In this document: one piece after another, positions 26,660-34,578 of the stretch
Layout: the number at the start of each line of letters is the position of its first letter
Numbering within the stretch: the stretch's first letter is position 1
Origin: an uncultured Eubacterium sp.
GTDB lineage: Bacteria; Bacillota; Clostridia; Lachnospirales; Lachnospiraceae
DNA length: 41,488 bases
Direction of reading: 5' to 3'
NCBI GenBank assembly: GCA_948470065.1
Contig: CAOKNO010000018.1
Span: 1 to 41,488 of the forward strand
Program-made: the position numbers and the translations under genes
Notes under the pieces: generated by a model
Database searches by the model: none
What the model was told of the DNA's origin: nothing
What the model saw: only the letters and a program-made list of their open reading frames with translations

Positions 26660-26697
26660 TTTTTTATCCTCCTGAATGGTTTTGCTATTTGACGCAT

Positions 26698-27165
26698 TTA
26701 AAAATCGAAGGCCAGGCGAATCAATGCAAGGTCAGTTTTTGCAAATGTCATTTCTGTATGATCTTCTAACTCTATCGTTACCGTAGTTTCATCATATGAT
26801 GTGAGGACGCCATAAAATTCTTTTTCTTTCCCAATCGGGCGGTAGGTCCGGATTTCCAGTTCTTTCCCCATGCTCCTGGCGTAATCCTTCTCCTTTTTCA
26901 AAGGCCTGCCTAAGCCGGGAGAGCTTACTTCGAACACATACGATCCCTCTATAAAATCATGTTCGTCCAGTAAATCGCTCATCCTCCGGCTGATGGCTTC
27001 ACAGTCATCCACAGTAATCCCGCCTTCCTTATCAATATAGGCGCGCAAGTACCAGGTCCCGCCTTCCTTCACATATTCCACATCCACCAGTTCAAAATGG
27101 TATTCTTCCACGATAGGCAGCAGCAGTTCCTCCGTCCGCTGCTCATAACTTTCTTTTCTTGACAT
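26698..27165 (-). CDS. rimP: Ribosome maturation factor RimP
   Basis: RimP is needed for assembly of the 30S subunit, binding with S12. The 155-aa protein has the N-terminal domain pattern FELVDVEYVKEGGTWYLRAYIDKEGGITVDDCEAISRRM and the motif YVFEVSSPGLGRPL, then a C-terminal Sm-like barrel. The ATG at 27165 has AAGG 7 nt upstream. It is the first gene of the operon running to ribF, with the promoter at 27317-27345 and a 150-nt leader. Confidence 0.96.
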   Translation of the reverse strand: MSRKESYEQRTEELLLPIVEEYHFELVDVEYVKEGGTWYLRAYIDKEGGITVDDCEAISRRMSDLLDEHDFIEGSYVFEVSSPGLGRPLKKEKDYARSMGKELEIRTYRPIGKEKEFYGVLTSYDETTVTIELEDHTEMTFAKTDLALIRLAFDF

Positions 27166-27265
27166 ATCTGCACCTTCCTTCTCTCTTCCTCGGACACGGT
27201 ATGGCGTCCCTCAGAGGGTTCCCGCTTGATAAGACGCAATCCTATAAAGCGAAACATAAAATTAA

Positions 27266-27285
27266 GAGTGGGCAACTGCCCACTC
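27266..27285 (-). promoter_or_regulatory. Hairpin in the rimP operon leader
   Basis: GAGTGGGC-AGTT-GCCCACTC is a perfect 8-bp stem on the minus strand, followed by the moderately U-rich TTAATTTTATG. It lies about 30 bases after the promoter and about 100 before rimP, so it could be a partial attenuator for the whole operon. Confidence 0.6.
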
Positions 27286-27316
27286 CCAATCCTGAGTTTA
27301 TCTTGTTATCCTCTTT

Positions 27317-27345
27317 ATCATAGCACTTACAATTTCCAATTGCAA
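27317..27345 (-). promoter_or_regulatory. Sigma-A promoter of the rimP-nusA-infB operon
   Basis: TTGCAA (27340-27345), a 17-bp spacer and TATGAT (27317-27322) on the minus strand, between the dehydrogenase stop and the leader hairpin. Confidence 0.75.
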
Positions 27346-27373
27346 GAGGAAAAAGATTTTTCTTTCTATCCCT

Positions 27374-28633
27374 CTATACCCCGAAATGCTCAAACAGGAT
27401 CCGCTCCGCCTCTGCGTTCCACAGCCCGCGGTTCTTCTTGCATGCCTGGTTTAGCTTCTGGAACAGGGGATCCGTTTTTCCAAGCCCCTCGAAATCCTCA
27501 ATCGCTGTCAGCGGCATATCAAACTGCGTATACGTCAGCTTCTTGCCGCCTGGGATTTCTGGCAGGTGCAGCGTCGCTTCTGCAATACTGTCAATCCCGC
27601 CGACATGGGTGACCATAACGGCTGGCTCAATCCGCCCCTTCGCCGCTAGATCGTTCGCTTCCACCAAATCATCGTTATTCCCTCCGGTCGTCCCTACGAT
27701 ATGCTGGCTGGTGTAATGCACGTCGTATAGATTGATTTCCGCCTTAAACTGGCTGTCCGTAGGCCCTGCAAAGAAATTCATACAGCCGTCAAATGCCAGG
27801 ATCTGATCGCCAAGCTCCGCCACCTTGCGGTTTGGCACATATACAAATACGTCGTCATACCCTTTGCCGCCCGTCAGATCCACCAGTTCTTTCACTGGAT
27901 CCGCCATTTTCGCGGTATTTACATAGAGCAGTTCTACGCCGTTTGCCTCTGCAAAGGACTCTGGGATCACTTCTCTTGCACGTGCAATCTTGGCGTCGTC
28001 GATATCCGTTACGACTATGCGTTTTGGCTTATTCTCAAATTGGATCCCATAGCTGACCGCCCCAAGGCCCATCGGCCCGCATCCGCCCAGGATAATAATG
28101 TCGCCGCCTTCTTTCGTCCCGCCTGACAAGTCATGGTTCCTCTTATTCGTATGGTAATTCCCATGGTAGCCTCCGATAATACAGCTCATCGGCTCTCCCA
28201 GGGACGCTTCAAAAAAGCTCTCCCCTTCGTATGGCATCAAACATCCCAGCTCCATTACCTCATGCGGGATAATGCAATACGTACATGCGCCGCCAAAAAA
28301 TTCATACGAATAGCCTGGGGATGCAAGGCTTCCCTTGTAATTCAGTGCAGGCTGCTGGGCAAACTTCATGCCTGGCTTAAACTGATCCTTCCACTTCTCC
28401 CCCACTTCTACGATAATGCCTGCAAACTCATGCCCGATAATGACTGGGTTCGTATCTATGTTCTTAGGCGCGCGTTTGTGGTTTTTGCCCTGCTCTACTA
28501 ATTTATAAGTAGACATACAGATACTGTCGCTAACCACCTTTACCAGGATTTCGTCATCCTTCATCTCCGGCAACTCAAATTCCTCTAACCTCAAATCCCT
28601 AGTCCCATACATCCTGACTGCCTTTGTCTTCAT
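27374..28633 (-). CDS. Zinc-dependent MDR-family dehydrogenase, similar to L-sorbose-1-phosphate reductase
   Basis: A 419-aa medium-chain dehydrogenase that should interconvert a ketose phosphate or sugar and a polyol with NAD(P). It has the GroES-like domain with Cys in SICMSTYK and IIGHEFAGIIVEVGE, and a Rossmann domain with GGCGPMGLGAV. It is longer than simple alcohol dehydrogenases and resembles the SorE group. The start was set at the ATG at 28633 because AAGGAG lies 7 nt upstream; the longer frame runs through the repeat at 28650-28702 and is not real. It is the last gene of a PTS unit, so the substrate is probably a polyol phosphate produced on uptake. Confidence 0.82.
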   Translation of the reverse strand: MKTKAVRMYGTRDLRLEEFELPEMKDDEILVKVVSDSICMSTYKLVEQGKNHKRAPKNIDTNPVIIGHEFAGIIVEVGEKWKDQFKPGMKFAQQPALNYKGSLASPGYSYEFFGGACTYCIIPHEVMELGCLMPYEGESFFEASLGEPMSCIIGGYHGNYHTNKRNHDLSGGTKEGGDIIILGGCGPMGLGAVSYGIQFENKPKRIVVTDIDDAKIARAREVIPESFAEANGVELLYVNTAKMADPVKELVDLTGGKGYDDVFVYVPNRKVAELGDQILAFDGCMNFFAGPTDSQFKAEINLYDVHYTSQHIVGTTGGNNDDLVEANDLAAKGRIEPAVMVTHVGGIDSIAEATLHLPEIPGGKKLTYTQFDMPLTAIEDFEGLGKTDPLFQKLNQACKKNRGLWNAEAERILFEHFGV

Positions 28634-28649
28634 ATTCATTCTCCTTCTT

Positions 28650-28702
28650 TTTGTACAGATTGTACATCCGCTGTTTCTAGAAAGGGATTTTTGCAATCGC
28701 CT
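28650..28702 (-). repeat. Left half of the inverted-repeat element, isolated
   Basis: These 53 bases match the left arm of the full element (38431-38483) apart from a C-to-A change in the CAAAACTCCC part. The right arm is absent. It sits in the 118-bp gap between EIIA and the dehydrogenase, ending just before the dehydrogenase ribosome binding site. Confidence 0.85.
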
Positions 28703-28751
28703 AATCTCTTTTTCTAGGTAGTTCCCTTTCTTAGATAATTCCCTTTCCTGC

Positions 28752-29222
28752 TTATCCTGCCAAAATACGATATACCAAATCGGCGTCGCCAGACAGCAGC
28801 TGTTCCGTCGCGGTATCATCCAGCATCTTTTCCGCAATATTCGAAAGGATTTCCAGATGGTCGTCCCCTACGCCAGCAATGCCGATAATGACCTGCGCTT
28901 CATTGCCATCCCCCCAGCCGACTCCTTCTTTGCAGATTAAAACGGCAATCCCGGAAGCCTTTACCTCTTTTTTGGCGGCCTCTACCCCGTGCGGGAGCGC
29001 AAGCCCATTCCCCATATAGGTGGAAAAGGATTTCTCACGTTCTACCATAGCGTCCACATAAGACTGTCCGACATAGCCGCTGTCCGCCAGCATCTGCCCG
29101 ACCTGCCGGATGGCTTGTTCTTTGGATTCTGGCTTGCACCCGACTTTGACGTTCTCGCGGTAAAGCAAAGCCTTCTTAGGCTGCTGGGTTTCTGTAGCTT
29201 CTTTTTTCTTTTTAAACAGCAT
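28752..29222 (-). CDS. PTS EIIA, mannitol/fructitol class
   Basis: EIIA takes phosphate from HPr and passes it to EIIB of the sugar transporter. The 156-aa protein has the mannitol-type EIIA fold, with the phosphorylated His78 in NGLALPHGVEAAKKEV and the downstream VLICKEGVGWGDG and QVIIGIAGVGDDHLEILSNIA. The N-terminal 18 residues are basic. AAGGAGG lies 7 nt before the ATG. It follows the activator gene by 13 bases. Its EIIB partner in this locus is destroyed (31331-31669), so it may serve another permease or be idle. Confidence 0.92.
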   Translation of the reverse strand: MLFKKKKEATETQQPKKALLYRENVKVGCKPESKEQAIRQVGQMLADSGYVGQSYVDAMVEREKSFSTYMGNGLALPHGVEAAKKEVKASGIAVLICKEGVGWGDGNEAQVIIGIAGVGDDHLEILSNIAEKMLDDTATEQLLSGDADLVYRILAG

Positions 29223-29235
29223 AGTTTTTCCTCCT

Positions 29236-31317
29236 TTACGACATCCTTGCAATGTATTTCCCAAAATACTTCTTCAAATTCTGGGAAAGCACAGACCGTA
29301 TTTCTTCCTTATCTCCTCTTGCTACGACTTCCATAAATTTATATTCCTCAATCAACATACTGCTGATATAACCCATAATCTCATTGTTGGTTTTCACATC
29401 CCCATCGTCTGGGACAAGCATAACAAACACTTTGGTAATCCTTTTCATATAGGGATCCTCAAACGCGCCCCCATCTTCTGTCAGGCAGATCGAGAATACT
29501 GGCCGTTCCACCCCCTTGGTACGGGCATGGAGCAATGCAAACCCAAATTCAGCAAATACCTGGCTTGCAATCCGCTCCCGCCGGAAGAGATCCTCTTGGA
29601 TCTTTTCCTGGCAGTCCAGATACGGCGATATCTTTTCTGCTACGATAGCTAAAAGCCTATCGAACTGGATCTGGTTCTTTACCCAGAACAAATCCATTGC
29701 CTGGATAATGTTTTTAATCTGCGTCGCCATCCGGTTGATTTCTTCTAACTGCGCTGAAAAGCCGTCTGTTTCCTTTTGCTTCCTGGGAAGCCGCTCATAT
29801 TTGTATACCATCTGTTGGATGCGTTCCACATCCTCTTCATCCAGCAGAGGGTTCACAGACACCACCGGCACATCCTCCACCTCCATCGGGATGCTGGAAA
29901 TAAAGAAATCCGTCCTGCTGGCAATATAAGGCGTAATGTCGTTTCTACTGTAAGAAACTAGCTGCATCCTGTCGCGGAATATTTTTTGAAGCTTGGAAAG
30001 CATCAGGCGGGAAATCCCAATGCCGCTGGAGCACACCACGCCTGCCTGTACCTTGCGTATTTCTTCCTGCCTGCCTTCTAGCCGGATCAGCGCCGCGCCG
30101 AAATGGACCGTCAAAAAGCCGATTTCCTGCTCCGGGACCTTTTTCCCAATATAGCTTCCCAGAACCTCTGCAACCGACGTGCAACGGTTGAATATCTCCG
30201 GATAACAGACCTTGATGTCGTCTAATACTGGGTTTTGGATCTGCATCCCGTGCTCTAGCCGGATCAGCGTTGGCTGAAGATGCGCCAAAAGCCCCTGGAT
30301 AAATTCATCGTCTTGCTTCATCAAGTATGCTTGCCCTGGATCAAAGGCGTCCACCATACCGTTCACAAGCTGCTGAAGCTTCCGTGCCTGCGTTCCCAGT
30401 TCTTTCCTGCCGCCCCACTGGATATCCTGGTGTTTCGCACCCTTTATGTGCAAACAGATATAAGAAACCTCCATCTCCGGGATGGAAACAGGGAACTCTT
30501 TTTCCAGCTCTTCCACAATCTCTTTTGCAAGCTGGTAATCCCTATCCCGTATATCCCCTGGTTCCCAGCCTTCTACGGACTCAATGACTTCATCCTTTAA
30601 AATACGGTTGATTGCAATGGAGATATGGATCACAAGCCCCTGGTAGGCGCTCTCCGTAAATGCCAATACCTTCCCCTGCTCTACTCTGGCAATGCAGTTC
30701 ATAACTCCTTGCACAATCCCATCATCCAGCATCTTCCCAATGCTGTTTTTCCCCCAAAGGCCATGCGATTCGTCCTGATATGCCCCGCGGGCGGCTTTGG
30801 ATTCCAGGTTTTCATGGATAAACGCACGGATCGCCCTCCGGTAACTTTCCTCGCTGCCTTCGATGGAAATACCGCTGCCTGGCTTCCGCACGACCTTAAG
30901 CCCATGCTGCCCAAGCCATCCCTCTACCGCTTCTAAATCATTACTTACCGTCGCTTCGCTGACGCCAAACTGGCTGCTGTAAGCAAAAAGCTTGCGTAAC
31001 CCCTTTTCCCGCAGGATTTCCAAGACCAGCCGTTTCCTGCGCTCCTCCTTGTTGCCTGCATCGTAGGCATCCCCCGCGCCGCAGGCGGCAAGCAGGCGTT
31101 CTTTCCCCTCTTGGCTCCCTGCAATCCAGACGCCCACCCCTGTTTTGGAAGCAAACTCCAGACCATATGGCCTGAGCAGGACGTCAATGGATTCCAGTTC
31201 TCTTTGCACGGTCCGCTTGCTGACCCCAATCTGCCCCGCAAGCCCTTGGATGGACACCGCGCCAGGCGCATGGAGCAATATCTGGAAAATCTGTTTCATC
31301 CTTGGCGTAATTCCCAT
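29236..31317 (-). CDS. PRD-containing transcriptional activator, MtlR/BglG family
   Basis: The 693-aa regulator has the MtlR layout: an N-terminal HTH (VSIQGLAGQIGVSKRTVQREL), a second HTH (QFGVSEATVSNDLEAVEGWL, about 115-135), two PRD domains (about 185-400) with histidines in VIHISIAINRI and GFLTVHFGAAL, an EIIB-like domain with VVCSSGIGISRLML (about 425) and a C-terminal EIIA-like domain (about 545-690). Such proteins are DNA-binding activators switched by PTS phosphorylation; in Bacillus the EIIB part of MtlA also binds MtlR. The EIIA-like domain here reads FGFALLHARTKGV, with the His kept. AGAGGG lies 7 nt before the ATG. It should control this PTS unit. Confidence 0.88.
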   Translation of the reverse strand: MGITPRMKQIFQILLHAPGAVSIQGLAGQIGVSKRTVQRELESIDVLLRPYGLEFASKTGVGVWIAGSQEGKERLLAACGAGDAYDAGNKEERRKRLVLEILREKGLRKLFAYSSQFGVSEATVSNDLEAVEGWLGQHGLKVVRKPGSGISIEGSEESYRRAIRAFIHENLESKAARGAYQDESHGLWGKNSIGKMLDDGIVQGVMNCIARVEQGKVLAFTESAYQGLVIHISIAINRILKDEVIESVEGWEPGDIRDRDYQLAKEIVEELEKEFPVSIPEMEVSYICLHIKGAKHQDIQWGGRKELGTQARKLQQLVNGMVDAFDPGQAYLMKQDDEFIQGLLAHLQPTLIRLEHGMQIQNPVLDDIKVCYPEIFNRCTSVAEVLGSYIGKKVPEQEIGFLTVHFGAALIRLEGRQEEIRKVQAGVVCSSGIGISRLMLSKLQKIFRDRMQLVSYSRNDITPYIASRTDFFISSIPMEVEDVPVVSVNPLLDEEDVERIQQMVYKYERLPRKQKETDGFSAQLEEINRMATQIKNIIQAMDLFWVKNQIQFDRLLAIVAEKISPYLDCQEKIQEDLFRRERIASQVFAEFGFALLHARTKGVERPVFSICLTEDGGAFEDPYMKRITKVFVMLVPDDGDVKTNNEIMGYISSMLIEEYKFMEVVARGDKEEIRSVLSQNLKKYFGKYIARMS

Positions 31318-31330
31318 TCCAATTCCCTCT

Positions 31331-31669
31331 TTATCGGTTGCGTTCCTTCAAGTCTTCTACCAATGCTTCGTACTCTGGCGCAGCCAAAAAATTCGTAATC
31401 AATATCCGCTCTGCATTGGGGTTGCTATGGGCGGCACGCTCGCCCAATTCCCGATGCGTAACCACAATCTCAACATCTGCCGGGATATGCCCTTCCATCT
31501 TCTGGTCAAATTTCTTAATCACCCAGGCGGACGCTGGCCCTGCAACCATCGTTCCTAAGAACATCGGGCTTTCGGATGCTACAATCACCCCCATGGAAAC
31601 AATCGCCCCGATGTTCGGCATCACCATGCCGCTTAAAAACCTACCAAATCTCTGCACGTTCTCTTTCAT
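31331..31669 (-). pseudogene. Mannitol-type PTS EIICB reduced by two in-frame deletions
   Basis: The 112-codon frame joins three distant parts of a normal EIICB of about 470 aa: the N-terminus (VQRFGRFLSGMVMPNIGAI), a middle IIC segment (MGVIVASESPMFLGTMVAGP through FDQKMEGHI) and the end of IIB (DVEIVVTHRELGERA through LVEDLKER). Most of IIC and the IIB phosphorylation cysteine motif (CDAGMGSS in E. coli) are missing. The junctions lie near 31592-31609 and 31475-31492. The frame is open and has GAGGTGG six bases before the ATG, so a peptide could be made, but it cannot be a working permease. Comparison is with E. coli MtlA from memory. Confidence 0.85.
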
Positions 31670-31731
31670 CGTATTCCACCTCTATAAAAAAAGTAATTTC
31701 CCTTCCGCGATCTGCGCATCCTCCCGAAGGG

Positions 31732-31770
31732 TTTTTCTTCTATAGGACGCACTTTCCTATAGAAGAAAAA
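31732..31770. promoter_or_regulatory. Perfect 16-bp inverted repeat upstream of the mini-EIICB
   Basis: TTTTTCTTCTATAGGA (31732-31747) is mirrored by 31755-31770 with a 7-base spacer. It directly follows the asd terminator and shares its T-tract. It may be an operator for the PRD activator or another RNA hairpin. A further GAAGGG/CCCTTC pair (31700-31731) and a run of T (31683-31690) lie before the mini-EIICB ribosome binding site; no clear promoter is visible in this gap. Confidence 0.6.
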
Positions 31771-31818
31771 CAGAACTGCCGCATCCAGGATAAATTCCTC
31801 CCGGATGCGGCAGTTCTG
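31766..31818 (-). terminator. Strong intrinsic terminator of asd
   Basis: A perfect 16-bp stem (CAGAACTGCCGCATCC with GGATGCGGCAGTTCTG, arms 31803-31818 and 31771-31786) is followed by TTTTTCTTC on the minus strand, 24 bases after the asd stop. Confidence 0.93.
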
Positions 31819-31841
31819 CTATTCTACGCCAATAGGCTTTG

Positions 31842-32927
31842 TTATTTTGCTGTAATATATCCCTGTGCCTTTAAAAGTTCCGCGCACAAGATGGCTCCTC
31901 CGGCTGCGCCCCTTACGGTATTATGGGAAAGCCCGACAAATTTCCAATCGTATATCGTATCCTCCCGAAGGCGGCCGACGCTGATCCCCATGCCGTTCTC
32001 GTAATCCACATCCAACGCAACCTGCGGGCGATCCTCCTCTTCCAAATACTGGATGAAATGCTCCGGCGCGCTAGGAAGCTTTAATTCCTGCGGCAATCCG
32101 CTGAACTCCTTTAGCTTCTCGATTAGCTGTTCCTTGGACGGCCGCTTCTTAAACTTCACAAAGACTGCCGCCGTATGCCCGTTTAAGACAGGGACGCGGA
32201 TGCACTGGCAGGTAATCAAAGGACCGTCCGCCGGGACAATCGCGCCGTCTTTGATTTCACCCCAGATACGCAACGGCTCACGCTCTGACTTTTCTTCCTC
32301 TCCCCCAATATATGGGATAACGTTCCCTTGCATTTGCGGCCAGTCCTGGAACGTCTTCCCTGCGCCTGAAATCGCCTGGTAGGTAGTCGCCACGATTTCG
32401 TACGGCTCAAACTCTTTCCAGGCAGTCAGCGCCGGGGCATAAGACTGGATGGAGCAGTTTGGCTTTACCGCCACAAAGCCACGCTTGGCGCCCAGGCGCT
32501 TTTTCTGGAAAGCAATCACTTCCATATGCTCTGGGTTGATCTCTGGTACGACCATCGGCACATCCGGCGTCCACCTGTGGGCGCTGTTATTGGAAACAAC
32601 AGGTGTTTCCGTCTTGGCATACGCTTCCTCAATTGCCTTAATCTCATCCTTTGACATATCCACAGCGCTGAACACAAAATCCACCTTGGATGCGACAGCC
32701 TCTACCTCATTGACATTCATAACCACGATATCCTTTACAGCCTCCGGCATAGGGGTATCCATTTTCCAGCGATCCCCCGCCGCTTCCTCATACCGTTTCC
32801 CGGCAGAACGCGGGCTTGCTGCAATTGTCGTTACTTCAAACCAAGGATGATCCTTGAGCAATGCGATAAAACGCTGCCCCACCATGCCTGTACCGCCTAA
32901 GATCCCTACCTTTAATTTCTGGCTCAT
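31842..32927 (-). CDS. asd: Aspartate-semialdehyde dehydrogenase
   Basis: Asd reduces aspartyl phosphate to the semialdehyde, the branch point to lysine/diaminopimelate, threonine and methionine. The 361-aa protein has GGTGMVGQRF for NADP binding, SNNSAHRW, the catalytic Cys158 in KPNCSIQSYA, GNVIPYIGGEEEKSE and His251 in NGHTAAVF. These are the features of the archaeal/fungal type of the enzyme rather than of the E. coli type. The start was set at the ATG at 32927, with GAGGAG about 10 nt upstream. A strong terminator follows. argH is 190 bases upstream, so asd may have its own promoter. Confidence 0.96.
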   Translation of the reverse strand: MSQKLKVGILGGTGMVGQRFIALLKDHPWFEVTTIAASPRSAGKRYEEAAGDRWKMDTPMPEAVKDIVVMNVNEVEAVASKVDFVFSAVDMSKDEIKAIEEAYAKTETPVVSNNSAHRWTPDVPMVVPEINPEHMEVIAFQKKRLGAKRGFVAVKPNCSIQSYAPALTAWKEFEPYEIVATTYQAISGAGKTFQDWPQMQGNVIPYIGGEEEKSEREPLRIWGEIKDGAIVPADGPLITCQCIRVPVLNGHTAAVFVKFKKRPSKEQLIEKLKEFSGLPQELKLPSAPEHFIQYLEEEDRPQVALDVDYENGMGISVGRLREDTIYDWKFVGLSHNTVRGAAGGAILCAELLKAQGYITAK

Positions 32928-33041
32928 ACTATCTAATCTCCTCACTTTTTCCATTTTTTCTCACTTTTGTCCGTTTACCGCGTACAATTGTCGTTCTGAT
33001 AAATATCCTAATACATTTGAATGAAAAAAGCAATCCAGAAA

Positions 33042-33070
33042 ATTATACAAATTTACCAAGGCATTGCGTT
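33042..33070 (-). promoter_or_regulatory. Possible promoter of asd
   Basis: A perfect TATAAT (33042-33047, minus strand) lies about 115 bases before asd, but no good -35 is found at 16-18 bp. The remainder of 32928-33119 shows no riboswitch that I recognise; the T-run right after the argH stop could be part of a weak terminator. Confidence 0.35.
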
Positions 33071-33119
33071 ACATTCTGTGTATTTTCACCGAAGGACATC
33101 CCTGCCACACCGCAAAAAA

Positions 33120-34541
33120 CTAGGATAACAACCCTGCTTCCCAATCAGAAATCCCTGATTTCCAGTCCTGCGCCAAATATTCTTTGTGAAGCGCAATCAC
33201 TTGTTTCATTGCTTTTTGCCCTGGCGCGCCAATAGTCAGGCGTTTTTCCACACAAGTTTCCAAGGAAACCGCATCAAAAATATCTTTATCGAACACCGGG
33301 CTGATTTTCTGCAGATCCTCCAACGATAACTCGTCAATGGATACGCCCTTCTCAATACAGTGCAGCACAAGCTTCCCGATAATCCCGTGCGCATCGCGGA
33401 ACGGCACGCCATGGTTAACCAGATAATCGGCCGCATCCGTGGCATTCGTAAAGCCATTCTTTGCGCTCGCCTCCATCCGTCCCTTGTGGAACTTCATCGT
33501 TGCAACCATCCCGGAAAACAATGCCAGGCACCCTTTCACCGTATCCATTGCATCAAACGTAAGCTCCTTATCTTCCTGCATGTCCTTGTTGTAAGCCAGC
33601 GGTATGCCTTTCATTGTCGTAAGCAGCGACATCAAAGCCCCATAGACGCGCCCGGTCTTCCCACGGACCAATTCTGCAATATCCGGGTTCTTCTTCTGCG
33701 GCATAATGCTGCTCCCGGTGCTGTACGCATCGTCAATTTCCACAAATTGGTACTCATTGCTGTTCCAGATAATCACTTCTTCGGAAAAACGGCTTAAATG
33801 CATCATTATGGTAGACAGCGCAGACAACAGCTCAATCAGGTAATCCCTGTCCGAAACGCCATCCATACTGTTTAACGTAGGCCCGTCAAACCCCATCTGA
33901 GCCGCCGTGCTATAGCGATCCAAATCATACGTCGTCCCAGCCAGCGCGCCAGAGCCCAGCGGGCAGTAATTCATCCTGCGGTAGATATCCTCCATCCGCT
34001 GGCGGTCACGCTTAAACATTTCAAAGTAAGCCCCAAAGTGATGCGCCAGCGTCACAGGCTGCGCCTTTTGAAGATGGGTGAAGCCTGGCATAAACGTATC
34101 CACATGTTCCTCCATCACGCCTAACATAACCTGTAAGAACTCCTTGAGCAGCCCGTCAATTTCCAAGACCTCCTGCCTGGTATAAAGGCGCATATCCAGA
34201 GCCACCTGGTCGTTCCGGCTCCTGCCTGTGTGCAGCTTCTTGCCCGTATCCCCCAGGCGGTCAATCAGCGTCGCTTCCACAAAGCTGTGGATATCCTCAT
34301 ATTCATGGGAAATCTCTAAGGTCCCATCCTCCACTTCCTTTAAAATCTCACGGAGCGCCGTCACAATCTCCTGCGTTTCGGCTTCTGTCAAAATCCCCTG
34401 CTTCCCAAGCATCTTCACATGGGCGATACTGCCCTCCATGTCCTGCCTGTAAAATTTCTTGTCAAACGATATGGACGCATTGAAACGATACACCAATTCA
34501 TCCGTTTCTTTCGTAAAACGCCCGCCCCATAATTGAGCCAT
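33120..34541 (-). CDS. argH: Argininosuccinate lyase
   Basis: ArgH splits argininosuccinate into arginine and fumarate, the last step of arginine synthesis. The 473-aa protein starts MAQLWGGRFTKETDELVYRF and has HTGRSRNDQVALD (about 104-116), THLQKAQP and the superfamily signature GSSIMPQKKNP (276-286). Its length is normal. The start at 34541 has AGAGGG six bases upstream; a longer in-frame start overlaps queH and has no support. argG and the other arg genes are not in this window, so the gene stands apart from its pathway. Confidence 0.98.
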   Translation of the reverse strand: MAQLWGGRFTKETDELVYRFNASISFDKKFYRQDMEGSIAHVKMLGKQGILTEAETQEIVTALREILKEVEDGTLEISHEYEDIHSFVEATLIDRLGDTGKKLHTGRSRNDQVALDMRLYTRQEVLEIDGLLKEFLQVMLGVMEEHVDTFMPGFTHLQKAQPVTLAHHFGAYFEMFKRDRQRMEDIYRRMNYCPLGSGALAGTTYDLDRYSTAAQMGFDGPTLNSMDGVSDRDYLIELLSALSTIMMHLSRFSEEVIIWNSNEYQFVEIDDAYSTGSSIMPQKKNPDIAELVRGKTGRVYGALMSLLTTMKGIPLAYNKDMQEDKELTFDAMDTVKGCLALFSGMVATMKFHKGRMEASAKNGFTNATDAADYLVNHGVPFRDAHGIIGKLVLHCIEKGVSIDELSLEDLQKISPVFDKDIFDAVSLETCVEKRLTIGAPGQKAMKQVIALHKEYLAQDWKSGISDWEAGLLS

Positions 34542-34578
34542 AAGAATCCCTCTTTCTTTCCTTTGTCCTGATAAAAAC

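Noticed and set aside
27374-28837. A 487-codon version of the dehydrogenase with a long N-terminal extension
   Set aside because: The extra residues come from the EIIA end and the repeat arm at 28650-28702; the ATG at 28633 has a proper ribosome binding site and fits the family start.
32928-33119. Lysine riboswitch or T-box before asd
   Set aside because: The gap is short and lacks the T-box motif and a clear terminator/antiterminator pair.
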